Origin: Bacteroidales bacterium
GTDB lineage: Bacteria > Bacteroidota > Bacteroidia > Bacteroidales > NBLH01
Reading direction: 5' to 3'
Assembly: GCA_016937695.1 (NCBI GenBank)
Contig: JAFGWC010000046.1
Location: 1-64,000 of the forward strand
Length of the DNA stretch: 64,000 nucleotides
Part shown: positions 1-9,227 of the stretch, piece after piece
Position numbering within the stretch: the stretch's first letter is position 1
How the letters are laid out: every line of letters starts with the position of its first letter
Program-made: the position numbers and the translations under genes
The notes under the pieces: generated by a model
Databases searched by the model: none
What the model saw: the letters and a program-made list of their open reading frames with translations, nothing else
What the model was told of the DNA's origin: nothing

Positions 1-2
1 AT

Positions 3-1778
3 GTTTTTGGCTATAAACCCAAAGAGTTTGGATTGTTATTGTCAAAAATGATTGGATTTGGAATTTTAGGTTTAGCAATAAATTCTGTAAATATTGTTCG
101 TGGTTTTTACAAAATGTTTTTTAGTCCACGAGTTAGCGGAAGTGCTTCATACACAGATGTTTTAACATCAGGAGTTAATACCGGAATTGATTACAGTTCA
201 AATTTTGCAACTTCATTATTACGTTTTTTCTCAAATGATATTTTAGGAAACGGAAGTAATTTTAACGGATGGAATAATTATTTGGAAGCGCCTGCATTTT
301 ATGCCGGAATAATTTCATTAATGCTTATACCACAAGTATTTAGCTTTTTAAATTTAAAAAAGAAAGTAATTTTTGCTTCGTTTTTAATGTTTTGGCTTTT
401 AATCGCTTTTATTCCTCAGCTAAGATATGCTTTTTATTTGTATATGGGTGATTATTACAGAGTTGGCTTAGATTTTATAATTCCTTTTATTTTAATATTA
501 TTTTCGGTTTTTGCATTAAAAGAGATAATTAAAAATCAAAAAATAAATATTGTTGTTTTAGTTTTAACGGCAGTTTCACTTATAATAATTTTATATTTTC
601 CATACAAATCTTTACCTGAAAATGCTATCGATAAGAATATCAGGCTTTTAGTAAGTTTTTTGATAATTACGTATAGCGGTTTATTGATTTTATTAAGCAA
701 AAAAAGTTTTAAAAAAATAGCTAAAATATCAATTGTTTTATTGGTAATATTTGAACTTTCAGTTTTTTCGTACAATACTGCCGGAAAAAGAAAAACTTAT
801 TCAAAATATGAATATGATAAAACTAAATTTGGATATAATGATAATACGATAGCATCTGTAAAATATTTAAAATCAATTGATAAAAGCTTTTATCGAATAG
901 AAAAAGATTATTATTCCGGAATAGCACAACATGGAAGCCTTAATGGCGCAAAAGCCCAAAGTTATTATGGCACAGCAAGTTATTCATCTTTTAATCAATT
1001 AAATTATATTCGTTTTTTAGAAGAAAGCGGAATAATTGAAAAAGGAAACGAAACTCAAACCAGATGGTCTGTTGGTTTGCGTGGTCGACCATTAATGTAC
1101 ACTTTTGGAAATGTTAAATATCATTTAAGCGATAAAGCCGAACCTGAATTTTTGAATTTTGGTTTTGATAGTATAAATTCATTTGGCAAGGTTAAAGTGT
1201 TGAAAAACAGATACTTTGTGCCTTTTGGTTACACTTACGAAAAATTTATAACTGCCGATGATTTTAAAAAACTAAAAGAATTTAGGAAACAAGTAATTTT
1301 ATTAAATGCTTTTGTTTTTGAAAAAGAAATGTTTTATGATTCGTTAGGTGTTGATTTTAAAGAGCTTACAATTAAAGATACAAATTTAATTGCATCTTCA
1401 TCAAAATTTAATTTTGAATTGTATAAAAACTATACAGATAAACTTAAGGAAGATACATTACAAATTAAGCATTTTGAACAAAGTAAAATTATTGGCGAAA
1501 TAGATTTAAAAAAGACAAAGCTTTTGTTTTTGACAATTCCATTTGATGAAGGCTGGAAAATAACCGATAACGGTAAAAAACGGAAACTTTCGAGAGTAAA
1601 TTTTGGATTTACCGGAATAATTTTATCAAAAGGAAAACATGAACTTAAATTAGAGTATGTGCCTGGATATTATTATGTTAGCTCAATAGTTTCAATATTT
1701 TTCATGATTTTTACATTGGCTTTAATAATTTTTGATATGATTAGGAAAAAAAGATTACATAAAGCAGAAAAGTTATAA
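3..1778 (+). CDS. YfhO-family membrane protein, 3' part (cut by window edge)
   Basis: The reading frame is open from the first bases of the window, with residues such as FGYKPKEFG before the first possible TTG start at 33, so the true start lies upstream and only the C-terminal ~590 residues are seen. Visible parts are several membrane segments in the first ~230 residues, a long soluble domain, and a last membrane helix near the C-terminus followed by a basic tail. The segment with EAPAFYAGI and the layout (membrane block, soluble domain, terminal helix) match the YfhO family, large GT-C-like membrane proteins linked to glycosylation of lipids or teichoic acid in other bacteria. It is 4 bp from the flippase gene and is probably co-transcribed with it. 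The family call is fairly firm; the substrate is unknown. Confidence 0.72.
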   Translation, partial: VFGYKPKEFGLLLSKMIGFGILGLAINSVNIVRGFYKMFFSPRVSGSASYTDVLTSGVNTGIDYSSNFATSLLRFFSNDILGNGSNFNGWNNYLEAPAFYAGIISLMLIPQVFSFLNLKKKVIFASFLMFWLLIAFIPQLRYAFYLYMGDYYRVGLDFIIPFILILFSVFALKEIIKNQKINIVVLVLTAVSLIIILYFPYKSLPENAIDKNIRLLVSFLIITYSGLLILLSKKSFKKIAKISIVLLVIFELSVFSYNTAGKRKTYSKYEYDKTKFGYNDNTIASVKYLKSIDKSFYRIEKDYYSGIAQHGSLNGAKAQSYYGTASYSSFNQLNYIRFLEESGIIEKGNETQTRWSVGLRGRPLMYTFGNVKYHLSDKAEPEFLNFGFDSINSFGKVKVLKNRYFVPFGYTYEKFITADDFKKLKEFRKQVILLNAFVFEKEMFYDSLGVDFKELTIKDTNLIASSSKFNFELYKNYTDKLKEDTLQIKHFEQSKIIGEIDLKKTKLLFLTIPFDEGWKITDNGKKRKLSRVNFGFTGIILSKGKHELKLEYVPGYYYVSSIVSIFFMIFTLALIIFDMIRKKRLHKAEKL

Positions 1779-1782
1779 AATA

Positions 1783-3063
1783 ATGTTAAAACAAATTCGA
1801 AGAAAAATATACAACAGTTCAAAAATTATTGGCGACCGCTTTGGATTTGATTTGCCTTATTATGTTGAAAATGGGTTTTGGCTCAGTTTATCAAAAATTA
1901 TTGAACTTGCATTTGGAGTTGCTATATCTGTGTTTTTTGCCAGATTTACAACTCTCGAAATCTACGGACAATATAATTTGCTAATTTCTATTTTAGCAAT
2001 TTTATCAATTCTTTCAGCTCCAGGATTAAGCGTTTCTGCATTAAGAGCTGTTGCAAAAGGAAATCATGGAGTTTATAAAAAAGCTGTAAATCTTAGATTT
2101 ATTTGGAGTTTAACAGGCATTCCTTTGCTTTTGTTAATTGGATTGTTGTATTTTTATTTCGACAGTAAAGCGATGAGCTACAGTATATTAGCTTCTGCAT
2201 TACTATTTCCATTATTTTATTCTGTTAGCTCTTGGCCAATTATTTTTCAGGGAAAAGAAAAATTCAATAAATTTTCAAAATTTGAAGTTATAAGAGTAAT
2301 TTTATCGTCATCATTAATAATTGGCGTAATTTACTTAGGCGTTGAATCAATATTTCCTGTTTTTATTACTTATCTTATTGTGAATTCAGCATTAAATTTT
2401 ATTTTTTATTTTTTAAGCTTAAAAGAAATAGAAAATGATAAAATTGATAATGTTTGGAAATCAAGTGGTTACAAGCTTACTTTTTTGAAATTTATTTCTT
2501 TAGCTTATGATTATATCGATAAACTGATTATTGGGTTTTTTCTTGGTCCGGAAAAATTAGCCGTTTATGCAATTGCAGTTGGAATTAGTTCGTATTTAAG
2601 ACAAATAAACGGAATTGCAACCCGCGTTATTATGCCAAAACTTTTTAAAATATCTAAAAATTATTTTAAAGATATTTTTAAAAAACTGCTTGCAATTTTC
2701 TCTTTATCATCAGTTTTAGTTTCAATTTTGATGTTTTTTATACTTCCTTTTCTAATTACATTTTTGTATTCTAACAAGTATTTTGAATCGATATTTTATG
2801 CTCAATTGTATTTAATAACAATTCCATTTTACTCAATATCAACTATTTACCAATTAGGAATGATATATTTAGAAGAAGAAACCGATTTATCTAAAATAAA
2901 AATTTTTTCAATAATAATTAACTTAATTTTGTATTTTATTCTAATTCCATATTTCGAGTTAGTTGGAGCTATTGTAGCTTCTGTTATTTATTTTTTAATA
3001 TTGGATATAATTTTTGTTTTTAAATTTAAAAAGATTTATAAATATAAACTTTCAAATAAGTAA
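1783..3063 (+). CDS. Wzx-like polysaccharide/oligosaccharide flippase
   Basis: A 426-residue polytopic membrane protein with about twelve hydrophobic segments, the length and layout of the MOP/MVF polysaccharide transporter superfamily (Wzx, RfbX). Such proteins flip undecaprenyl-linked oligosaccharides across the inner membrane. Typical features are the N-terminal stretch leading into a first helix around residues 30-50 and charged loops such as FQGKEKFNKFSKFEVIR near residue 165. It lies 4 bp after the YfhO-like gene and its stop overlaps the ATG of the sulfotransferase gene, so the three form one transcription unit at the edge of a glycan locus. The substrate cannot be read from the sequence. 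Confidence 0.85.
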   Translation: MLKQIRRKIYNSSKIIGDRFGFDLPYYVENGFWLSLSKIIELAFGVAISVFFARFTTLEIYGQYNLLISILAILSILSAPGLSVSALRAVAKGNHGVYKKAVNLRFIWSLTGIPLLLLIGLLYFYFDSKAMSYSILASALLFPLFYSVSSWPIIFQGKEKFNKFSKFEVIRVILSSSLIIGVIYLGVESIFPVFITYLIVNSALNFIFYFLSLKEIENDKIDNVWKSSGYKLTFLKFISLAYDYIDKLIIGFFLGPEKLAVYAIAVGISSYLRQINGIATRVIMPKLFKISKNYFKDIFKKLLAIFSLSSVLVSILMFFILPFLITFLYSNKYFESIFYAQLYLITIPFYSISTIYQLGMIYLEEETDLSKIKIFSIIINLILYFILIPYFELVGAIVASVIYFLILDIIFVFKFKKIYKYKLSNK

Positions 3064-4001
3064 TGAAACCAAATCTTTTTATTGTTGGAATGCCCAAAGC
3101 AGGAACAAGCGCTTTATATTTTTTTTTAAAGCAACATCCCGAAATTTTTATGTCAGAAGATAAAGAACCAAATTATTTTTGTGCTGATTTAATCGAAGAA
3201 AGCGATAATTTTCATAAACGTAAATTTGAAGATTTTAGATATAGAAATGAAAAATCGTATTTAAAACTGTTTGAAAATAAAGATAAATTTAAAATTGCAG
3301 GCGAAGCTTCAACACAATATCTTTTTTCGAAAAAAGCAGCCGAAAATATTTATAATTTTAATACAAAAGCAAAAATTATAATTATAATTCGAGAACCAGT
3401 AAGTTTTTTGTATTCGTATCATTCTCAATTACTTAGAAATGTAAGAGAAAATATATTAGACTTTAAAAAGGCATTGGAATTTGAACCCGAAAGAAAAAAA
3501 TTAAATAAATATCCAAGTAATGTTAGATTTCCATCACAATTGCATTATACCGATTGGATTGATTATAAATCGTAGATTAACAGATATTTACAATGTTTTC
3601 CGAAAGAAAATATTAAAATTTTGATTTTTGAAGAATATAAAAAAGATAATTTAAAATATTATAAACAAATTTTAGATTTTTTAGGTGTAAATAATAGTTT
3701 TATTTTTGAATTTAAGGAAGTTAACGCAAATTTAGAAGTTAGAAATATTTATATAAAAAGCTTTTTTATAAAATTTACACGATTTGTAATAAAAACAGCT
3801 AAATTATTTTTTCCTGAAAAACTGGCTAAAAAAATTGAACCTGCATATTACAAAATTATTTCAAAAATAACGGTAAAAAAAGCATCACGAAAAAAAATAA
3901 ACGAAGAATTAAAAATAAAATTAAAACAAAAATATAAAAATAATGTTTTTGATTGTCAGCAATTTATAGATAAAAACCTATTTGAAATTTGGAAATATTA
4001 A
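3063..4001 (+). pseudogene. Sulfotransferase, interrupted by one in-frame TAG
   Basis: The N-terminal part (3063-3575) has the PAPS 5'-phosphosulfate loop GMPKAGTSALYFFLKQHPE and the 3'-phosphate segment IIIIREPVSFLYSYHSQ of sulfotransferases that modify carbohydrates. A TAG at 3573-3575 ends this ORF. The same frame then continues without a stop to 4001, through NRYLQCFPKENIKILIFEEYKKD, which is the expected downstream sulfotransferase sequence. Full length would be 312 codons, normal for the family. One point mutation (for example CAG or AAG to TAG) explains the break; a sequencing error or readthrough is possible. TAG is a normal stop elsewhere here (arsR, ricT), so recoding is unlikely. 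The intact gene at 10381-11229 could supply a similar activity. Confidence 0.85.
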
Positions 4002-4004
4002 AGC

Positions 4005-4742
4005 TTAATTTTCTTTTGTAAACTCACAAATTATATGTCTGCAATTATTTTGATTTGCAGTAAAAAGCGTTTTTTTAGCAAATTTTAATTGCAATTTATT
4101 CATTATTGAATAAGGGAAAAGTGTAGAAAAAATAGCATTTGCTTTAAAAATAAAACCTTTTTTTACTAAAAAATATGCTTTTTCAAACTTAAATTTTGAA
4201 AACGAATTTTTAATCATTTCTAAAGAATAATGCCTGTAATGTTTAGCTTTTACCGGAAAAACATTAATCGAAGGTAAAGACACAATCAATTTTCCGCCCG
4301 GTTTTAGTTTTTTATAAATATTTTCAACAAAATTTTCGATTTCCGCATCAGGTATATGTTCAAGCACTTCGATTAAAGTTATTAAATCAAACTCAAATTC
4401 GGCTTCTGCAAAATCGCCATTTACAAAAGTTGCATTTTTTCTGTTGAAATTTAGTGCTTTTGCCAATAAAATTGCAGGTTCTGACAAATCATATCCAAAA
4501 TGCTGTTTTTCTTTATTCAACTTGCTTATAATCGAAATTAATTTTCCGTCGCCGCATCCAATATCTAAATGATTTTTGTAATCTATATCTAAAATCAGCT
4601 CTTTTACTTTGTTAATGTACGCGTAATATTCAATTCCCCAATTTAAATTTTTAAAACTTTTAAAATTCTCAAAATCAACCAAATAGTGATATGGGAAGTT
4701 ATATTGCAATTCTTGTATTTTGAACTTATTTATATTGCTCAT
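4005..4742 (-). CDS. Class I SAM-dependent methyltransferase
   Basis: A 245-residue protein with a Rossmann-type SAM fold. Motif I is LDIGCGDGKLI, near residues 58-68, followed by an acidic loop (GYDLSEPAI), then the segment LITLIEVLEHIPDAE and a motif KLKPGGKLIVSLP. This is the UbiE/Methyltransf_11 type. In glycan loci such enzymes usually methylate sugars or act as small-molecule methyltransferases. It is the last gene of a two-gene - strand unit, 2 bp after the glycosyltransferase at 4745-5947, and it converges on the broken sulfotransferase with only 3 bp between them. The acceptor substrate is unknown. Confidence 0.82.
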   Translation of the reverse strand: MSNINKFKIQELQYNFPYHYLVDFENFKSFKNLNWGIEYYAYINKVKELILDIDYKNHLDIGCGDGKLISIISKLNKEKQHFGYDLSEPAILLAKALNFNRKNATFVNGDFAEAEFEFDLITLIEVLEHIPDAEIENFVENIYKKLKPGGKLIVSLPSINVFPVKAKHYRHYSLEMIKNSFSKFKFEKAYFLVKKGFIFKANAIFSTLFPYSIMNKLQLKFAKKTLFTANQNNCRHIICEFTKEN

Positions 4743-4744
4743 TA

Positions 4745-5947
4745 CTAGTTATTTATGGTAAAATTTAAAATGTTTCTGCATCTAATTTTATATGTATAAT
4801 TATATGCTTTTTTATAAGCATTTTCCGATAATTTGTCAGCCAATTTATCATCATTTAATATTTTTTCAATATTTTGTTTTGCCGAAATAATATCGTCAGG
4901 TTTTTGCATTAAAACATGAGTATTATTTTCAACAATTTTTTCGATTGTAGGAATTTGCGAAACGATAATTGGTTTTTTTGCTGCCATATATTCAAAAAGC
5001 TTAATTGGCGATGTTGTATTTATATCCATAACCATTTTTTTTTCATTTTTGCTGTAAAGCATAATTAAAATGTCTGAGGCTTTTAAGTGCTTAATAATAA
5101 GTTTATTATAAATAAATCCTGTAAAAATAATATTTTTTAATTTATGTTTTTCACAGATATTTTTATAATGGATTTTTGAATTTTCAGGTCCGCCAACAAT
5201 TAAAAAAATCAGCTCTTTATTTTTATTAAATAATTTTGCTAGTTCGATAATTGACTTTATTCCTTTTCCTTTTCTTAAAGAGCCGGAATATGTAATTATT
5301 TTTTTGTTTAAATCTAAATTTAATTCTTTGCGCAGTTTAATTTTATTGTCTGTAATTTGGTTAAAACGCTCAATATCAACAGCATCTTCTTGTACAATTA
5401 TTTTTTTTTCCTGTATTCCTGATTTTATAAAATTTGATTTTAGAATATCAGAAATTGTTGAAATATTTAAATTATTATTGTTTTTTAAGTTTAATAGTTT
5501 TTTTAACTGTGGATTTTTAGTGTTTGACGAATGTGTTTCAACTATAATAGGAATTTCTGATTTTGCAATATAATAACTTGCTCTAAAACTGCGAGCATAA
5601 ACAAAATCAAATTTATTATTGATAATATATTGTGCAATTTTTTTTTCTGCGTCGAAAATGTATCTTATTGTATGTCTGCTAATTAAGTCAATTAGCGAAT
5701 AAATTTTTCGGAAAAATAAATTATTAATTGAAAAGAAAAAATTTTCTTTAAATGCATAAAAATTAACTTTTGAATTAATATCATAAAAATCATGAAAATT
5801 TATATTTTTTGATTCTTTGTTTTTATTAATATAAAAAACAGTAACATCATTGCCCAAATCAGCAAAAGCACTTGCATGTTTTATAGTATTTATGCTGTTT
5901 GCATAAGTATTTGGCAATTCATTTGTATAAATTACAGCAATTTTCAT
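4745..5947 (-). CDS. Glycosyltransferase, family 4 (GT-B)
   Basis: A 400-residue GT-B glycosyltransferase. The N-terminal acceptor domain starts MKIAVIYTNELPNTYANSI. The C-terminal donor domain opens with IITYSGSLRKGKGI near residue 215 and carries the nucleotide-sugar loop SPIKLFEYMAAKKPIIVS with its conserved glutamate near residue 320. It transfers a sugar from an activated nucleotide donor during assembly of a surface polysaccharide; the specific sugar cannot be inferred. It heads a two-gene unit with the methyltransferase at 4005-4742. The ATG at 5947 follows a long non-coding region that contains a perfect inverted repeat (5993-6037) and the repeat array of the divergent ATPase gene. 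Confidence 0.85.
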   Translation of the reverse strand: MKIAVIYTNELPNTYANSINTIKHASAFADLGNDVTVFYINKNKESKNINFHDFYDINSKVNFYAFKENFFFSINNLFFRKIYSLIDLISRHTIRYIFDAEKKIAQYIINNKFDFVYARSFRASYYIAKSEIPIIVETHSSNTKNPQLKKLLNLKNNNNLNISTISDILKSNFIKSGIQEKKIIVQEDAVDIERFNQITDNKIKLRKELNLDLNKKIITYSGSLRKGKGIKSIIELAKLFNKNKELIFLIVGGPENSKIHYKNICEKHKLKNIIFTGFIYNKLIIKHLKASDILIMLYSKNEKKMVMDINTTSPIKLFEYMAAKKPIIVSQIPTIEKIVENNTHVLMQKPDDIISAKQNIEKILNDDKLADKLSENAYKKAYNYTYKIRCRNILNFTINN

Positions 5948-5992
5948 CTGTTTGTATTTTAATTGTTTTTAATTTGTCAGATGGAACCGCAA

Positions 5993-6037
5993 GATAAAAA
6001 TAATCATCTCTCGTGTGTGTTAATGATTATTTTTATC
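5993..6037. repeat. Perfect 15-bp inverted repeat (hairpin)
   Basis: The arms GATAAAAATAATCAT (5993-6007) and ATGATTATTTTTATC (6023-6037) are perfect reverse complements around a 15-nt loop rich in GT. It lies about 45 bp upstream of the glycosyltransferase start at 5947. There is no gene immediately on the other side, so it is not an obvious terminator; it could be a regulatory hairpin or the remains of a mobile element. Confidence 0.6.
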
Positions 6038-6193
6038 ATGCTTGTTTCATTTTTTTATCAAAAAACTAAATTTATTGGTAATCGAAGATATTAATAAAAT
6101 TGTTCAGGCCGAAATTGATTTTTATATTTATAATCTCTGCAAGTTTTAAAAATATTGCGTTTAAAACGATATTTTTACTCTTTGATTTCATTT

Positions 6194-6417
6194 AACACGA
6201 TAATTCCGAAAGTATGATTTGCGATTAACCCGATAATTACGAAAGTATAGTTTGTGATTAACTCGATAATTCAGAAGCATAATTTGCATTAACCCGATAA
6301 TTCCGAAAGTGCAATTTATGATTAACCCGATAATATAGAAAGTTTAAATTGTAAATAACCCGATAATTAAACAAGTTAAATTTGTAAATAACCCGATAAT
6401 TGTGTAAATTTGTTATG
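6194..6417. repeat. Seven tandem ~33-bp repeats upstream of the ATPase gene
   Basis: Seven head-to-tail units start at 6194, 6227, 6260, 6291, 6324, 6357 and 6390. Five full units are 33 bp, the third is 31 bp and the last is shortened. Every unit begins with AACnCGATAAT (mostly AACCCGATAAT); the second halves diverge. Units 6 and 7 contain a perfect Bacteroidota -7 element TAAATTTG (6377-6384 and 6405-6412), and earlier units carry near-matches such as TATAGTTTG. The array ends about 20 bp before the likely ATG of the ATPase gene, so it most likely holds promoters and/or iterated protein-binding sites. There are no spacers of CRISPR type. Confidence 0.85.
6405..6412 (+). promoter_or_regulatory. 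-7 promoter element of the DUF4143 ATPase gene
   Basis: TAAATTTG matches the Bacteroidota -7 consensus TAnnTTTG and lies 26 bp upstream of the ATG at 6438. A second identical octamer in the preceding repeat unit (6377-6384) could be an alternative start site. No clear -33 TTG was identified. Confidence 0.5.
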
Positions 6418-6437
6418 AATTGATTAAAAATATTATT

Positions 6438-7706
6438 ATGGATTCTGAATATTTAATTGACAGAGATATATACAGCAAAATACTAAATCATTTATCTAAG
6501 AAAGAAATTACAATAATAAGTGGAACCAGACAATGTGGAAAATCTACAATTCTTCATAAATTAAGAACAAATCTTGAAAAAGCAGGCGAGAATACAATAT
6601 TTTTAAATTTTGATTTTGAAAAAGACAAAAAATTTCTTGAAACTCAAGAATCATTAATTAATAAACTTGAATTTGAATTTGGTAATAATAAAGCATATGT
6701 TTTTATTGATGAAATTCAGCGAAAAGAAGATGCAGGCTTGTATTTAAAAGGCATTTACGATTTAAAATTACCTTATAAATTTATAGTTTCGGGTTCGGGA
6801 AGTATCGAACTGAAAGAAAAAATACAAGAATCGCTTGCAGGCAGAAAACGCGTGTTTGAAATGAATACTGTTAATTTTACTGAATTTGTAAATTATAAAA
6901 CCGATTATAAATATTCGGACAGATTAGATAAATATTTTGAATTTGAAAAAGAAAAAACAGATGAATTATTAATCGAATTTATGAATTATGGCGGATATCC
7001 GAGAATAGTTACAGAAAAAGACGTGAATGAAAAAACAGAATTAATAAATGAAATTTACAACAGTTATATTGAACGTGATTTAATACGATTATTGAACATA
7101 AATAATGCGGAACTTTTTAAAGATATTTTTCGAATGTTATCAATTATGTCCGGCAAATTAATAAATTTTTCAAATATAGCTGATGATACAAGCACATCTG
7201 TTCAAACTCTTAAAAAGTATTTACATTTTGCAGAAAAAACATATTCGATAAAAACTATAAGGCCTTATTTTAACAATTCGATAAAAGAATTAAGAAAATC
7301 GCCAATGATTTATTTTACAGATATTGGATTAATGAATTTTACAATAGGCAAGTATGGTTTGTTAAGCAATTCAATGGATTTTGGTTTTGTATTTCAAAAT
7401 TTTGTTTATAATATACTTAAAGATAAGGTTTTACGAAACATGGAAATTAAATATTGGCGAACAACCGATAAAGCAGAAGTGGATTTTGTTGTTGATAGAA
7501 TTACCGATGTTATTCCCATTGAAGTAAAATACAAAAAACTGAAAAAAGAAACTATCGACAGAGCTTTTAGAAGTTTTATTGATAAATATAATCCTGAAAT
7601 TGCTTATGTTGTAAATTTAAGTTTGGATAAAACAATAAAAATAAAAAATACAACTATTCGTTTTATTCCCTACACAAAATTGTTTGTTGAAGATTTATTT
7701 TCTTGA
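6438..7706 (+). CDS. ATP-binding protein, AAA_14 + DUF4143
   Basis: With the ATG at 6438 the protein has 422 residues; a TTG at 6420 would add six. The Walker A motif is SGTRQCGKST (about residues 28-37) and Walker B is VFIDEIQ (about 88-94). A central winged-helix-like segment is followed by the C-terminal DUF4143 region with YWRTTDKAEVDFVV and PIEVKY, a nuclease-like fold in which the ExK-type triad EVDF...EVKY is present. Members are common, often repeated and poorly understood in Bacteroidota, with suggested links to mobile elements or toxin-like functions. It is the only + strand gene inside a - strand glycan cluster and is preceded by a tandem repeat array, which suggests an independent insertion. 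The function is unproven. Confidence 0.85.
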   Translation: MDSEYLIDRDIYSKILNHLSKKEITIISGTRQCGKSTILHKLRTNLEKAGENTIFLNFDFEKDKKFLETQESLINKLEFEFGNNKAYVFIDEIQRKEDAGLYLKGIYDLKLPYKFIVSGSGSIELKEKIQESLAGRKRVFEMNTVNFTEFVNYKTDYKYSDRLDKYFEFEKEKTDELLIEFMNYGGYPRIVTEKDVNEKTELINEIYNSYIERDLIRLLNINNAELFKDIFRMLSIMSGKLINFSNIADDTSTSVQTLKKYLHFAEKTYSIKTIRPYFNNSIKELRKSPMIYFTDIGLMNFTIGKYGLLSNSMDFGFVFQNFVYNILKDKVLRNMEIKYWRTTDKAEVDFVVDRITDVIPIEVKYKKLKKETIDRAFRSFIDKYNPEIAYVVNLSLDKTIKIKNTTIRFIPYTKLFVEDLFS

Positions 7707-7721
7707 AAATCAACAAAATAG

Positions 7722-8387
7722 CTATTGTTTTTTTAAAAGAATAATAATATTTCTATCAATAAGGTTTTTATTTATTTTTCTTAAAATTTTTAAAATCAAT
7801 AGTTTTAACGATTTGATATTTAAATGATTATGTTCGCTTTCGATTATTGAAACCTTAAAATTAAATTTTTGGGCTCTGTATTTTATAAAATCAATTGCTT
7901 CGGAGAAAGAAAAAAACCAACGATGCCTGTCATCAGGCTTTTCAAGAGGTAAACCGTAAAATTTAATATGCTTACCAAATTGCTTTTGAGTTTCAATATT
8001 TTTAGAGTATTTTTTAGCTAAAAAAAAATCCGGGATATTTGCGTAAGCATTTGGTAATGTGATAATTATGTTTTTATTTGAAACTCTGCATAATTCATCA
8101 AAAATTAAATGAATGTTTTCTAAATGTTCAAGCACATCGGCACAAACAATTGTATCAAAACTATTATCGTTAAAAGGCAATTTTTCTATTTTATCAAGAT
8201 TTAAAAAAACATCAGGTTTTCCGGCAATGTCAATTCCTGTGTAATTTATGTTTTTTGAGATAAAGTTTTTTAAATCAGCATTATAACAACCAATATCTAA
8301 AAGGTTTTTTGAGTCTGATATTTCAGATTCAAATCTTTTTGCAAGCCATTTGCTTCTTTCTTCTCTATTTTTATAAAACCAATTCAT
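7722..8387 (-). CDS. Class I SAM-dependent methyltransferase
   Basis: A 221-residue methyltransferase. SAM motif I is NLLDIGCYNADL (about residues 29-40), an acidic residue follows in YTGIDIAGKPDV, and the segment TIVCADVLEHLENI is typical of Methyltransf_11 enzymes. A C-terminal basic region is present. It is the last gene of the long - strand unit that starts at 20010, 3 bp after the next methyltransferase gene (8391-9227), and it converges on the DUF4143 ATPase gene. It probably methylates a glycan or lipid precursor; the substrate is unknown. Confidence 0.8.
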   Translation of the reverse strand: MNWFYKNREERSKWLAKRFESEISDSKNLLDIGCYNADLKNFISKNINYTGIDIAGKPDVFLNLDKIEKLPFNDNSFDTIVCADVLEHLENIHLIFDELCRVSNKNIIITLPNAYANIPDFFLAKKYSKNIETQKQFGKHIKFYGLPLEKPDDRHRWFFSFSEAIDFIKYRAQKFNFKVSIIESEHNHLNIKSLKLLILKILRKINKNLIDRNIIILLKKQ

Positions 8388-8390
8388 TTT

Positions 8391-9227
8391 TTATTTTTTT
8401 GGATAGGCAATTCCGTATAAATTTCGGAAACTGACTTCATGTTTTTTGAATATTTTCTGTGTTTTTTTATTGAAATCGTATAATTGCGAAACTTCAATTA
8501 TTTTATTTTCAAATCCGGCTCTTTCTAAAATGTTTTTTAATCTGCTTTTAGTCAGTGGATTACAGTGTGCAAAATTTTTAATTCTTTCTTTTTGAGTTTT
8601 GCCTTTAAAAAGAATTAACAAAATGTCTATTTTTTTAGCATATATTTTTGTAAGGTTTAAAAATGCTTTTTTTCCTAAAAAAGAGAATAAAATTAATGGA
8701 AATCGAACTAATTTATTTTGAAAAAACAAGTAATCGTATTGAGTTGGAAAAGTATGATAAATTAAAACTCCATTTTCTGATAATCTGCTTTTTATTGATT
8801 GCAAAAATGCGCCAATTTCGTCATCGTGAAGATGTTCGAAAATATCAAAACAAACAGCAATATCTATTTTATTGTTAAAATCAATATTTTGAGAAATATC
8901 GCCACAAATGAATTTAGCCTTAATGTTCTCTTCTTCAGCTAGTTGCTTTGCTATGTTTATTGCGTCATTATCAAAATCAATTCCAATAGCATTAAATCCG
9001 TTTTTTGCAGTTTCTAATGCAAAAGTTCCTATTGAACAACCAATATCAACAATAGTTATATCTTTTTTCTGTTTTCCTTCAAAATTTGGTAAAACATTGT
9101 TTAACAGTGTATTAAAAATTTCAATTCGATATTTCCAATGATTTGTTTCTCTGTTTTTGTATTTTTCAACTTGTTTGTTTTGATAATCATTTCCATATTG
9201 AAATGATGTAGTTTTTATATGATTCAT
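8391..9227 (-). CDS. Class I SAM-dependent methyltransferase
   Basis: A 278-residue methyltransferase with motif I IVDIGCSIGTFALETA near residue 65, the acidic motif IGIDFDNDAINIA, and CFDIFEHLHDDEIG near residue 130. The C-terminal half is basic and aromatic, a common feature of enzymes acting on sugar nucleotides or lipids. Its ATG overlaps the stop of the glycosyltransferase gene at 9227-10378 by one base, so the two are translationally coupled. Neighbours place it in surface-glycan synthesis; the substrate is unknown. Confidence 0.8.
   Translation of the reverse strand: MNHIKTTSFQYGNDYQNKQVEKYKNRETNHWKYRIEIFNTLLNNVLPNFEGKQKKDITIVDIGCSIGTFALETAKNGFNAIGIDFDNDAINIAKQLAEEENIKAKFICGDISQNIDFNNKIDIAVCFDIFEHLHDDEIGAFLQSIKSRLSENGVLIYHTFPTQYDYLFFQNKLVRFPLILFSFLGKKAFLNLTKIYAKKIDILLILFKGKTQKERIKNFAHCNPLTKSRLKNILERAGFENKIIEVSQLYDFNKKTQKIFKKHEVSFRNLYGIAYPKK

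Noticed and set aside
6040-6180. Possible gene remnant (frame containing EDINKIVQAEIDFYIYNL)
   Set aside because: It is only about 23 codons, with no start and no recognisable family.
6194-6417. CRISPR-like array
   Set aside because: Units follow each other directly with no unique spacers, and the variable half drifts gradually; no cas gene is nearby.
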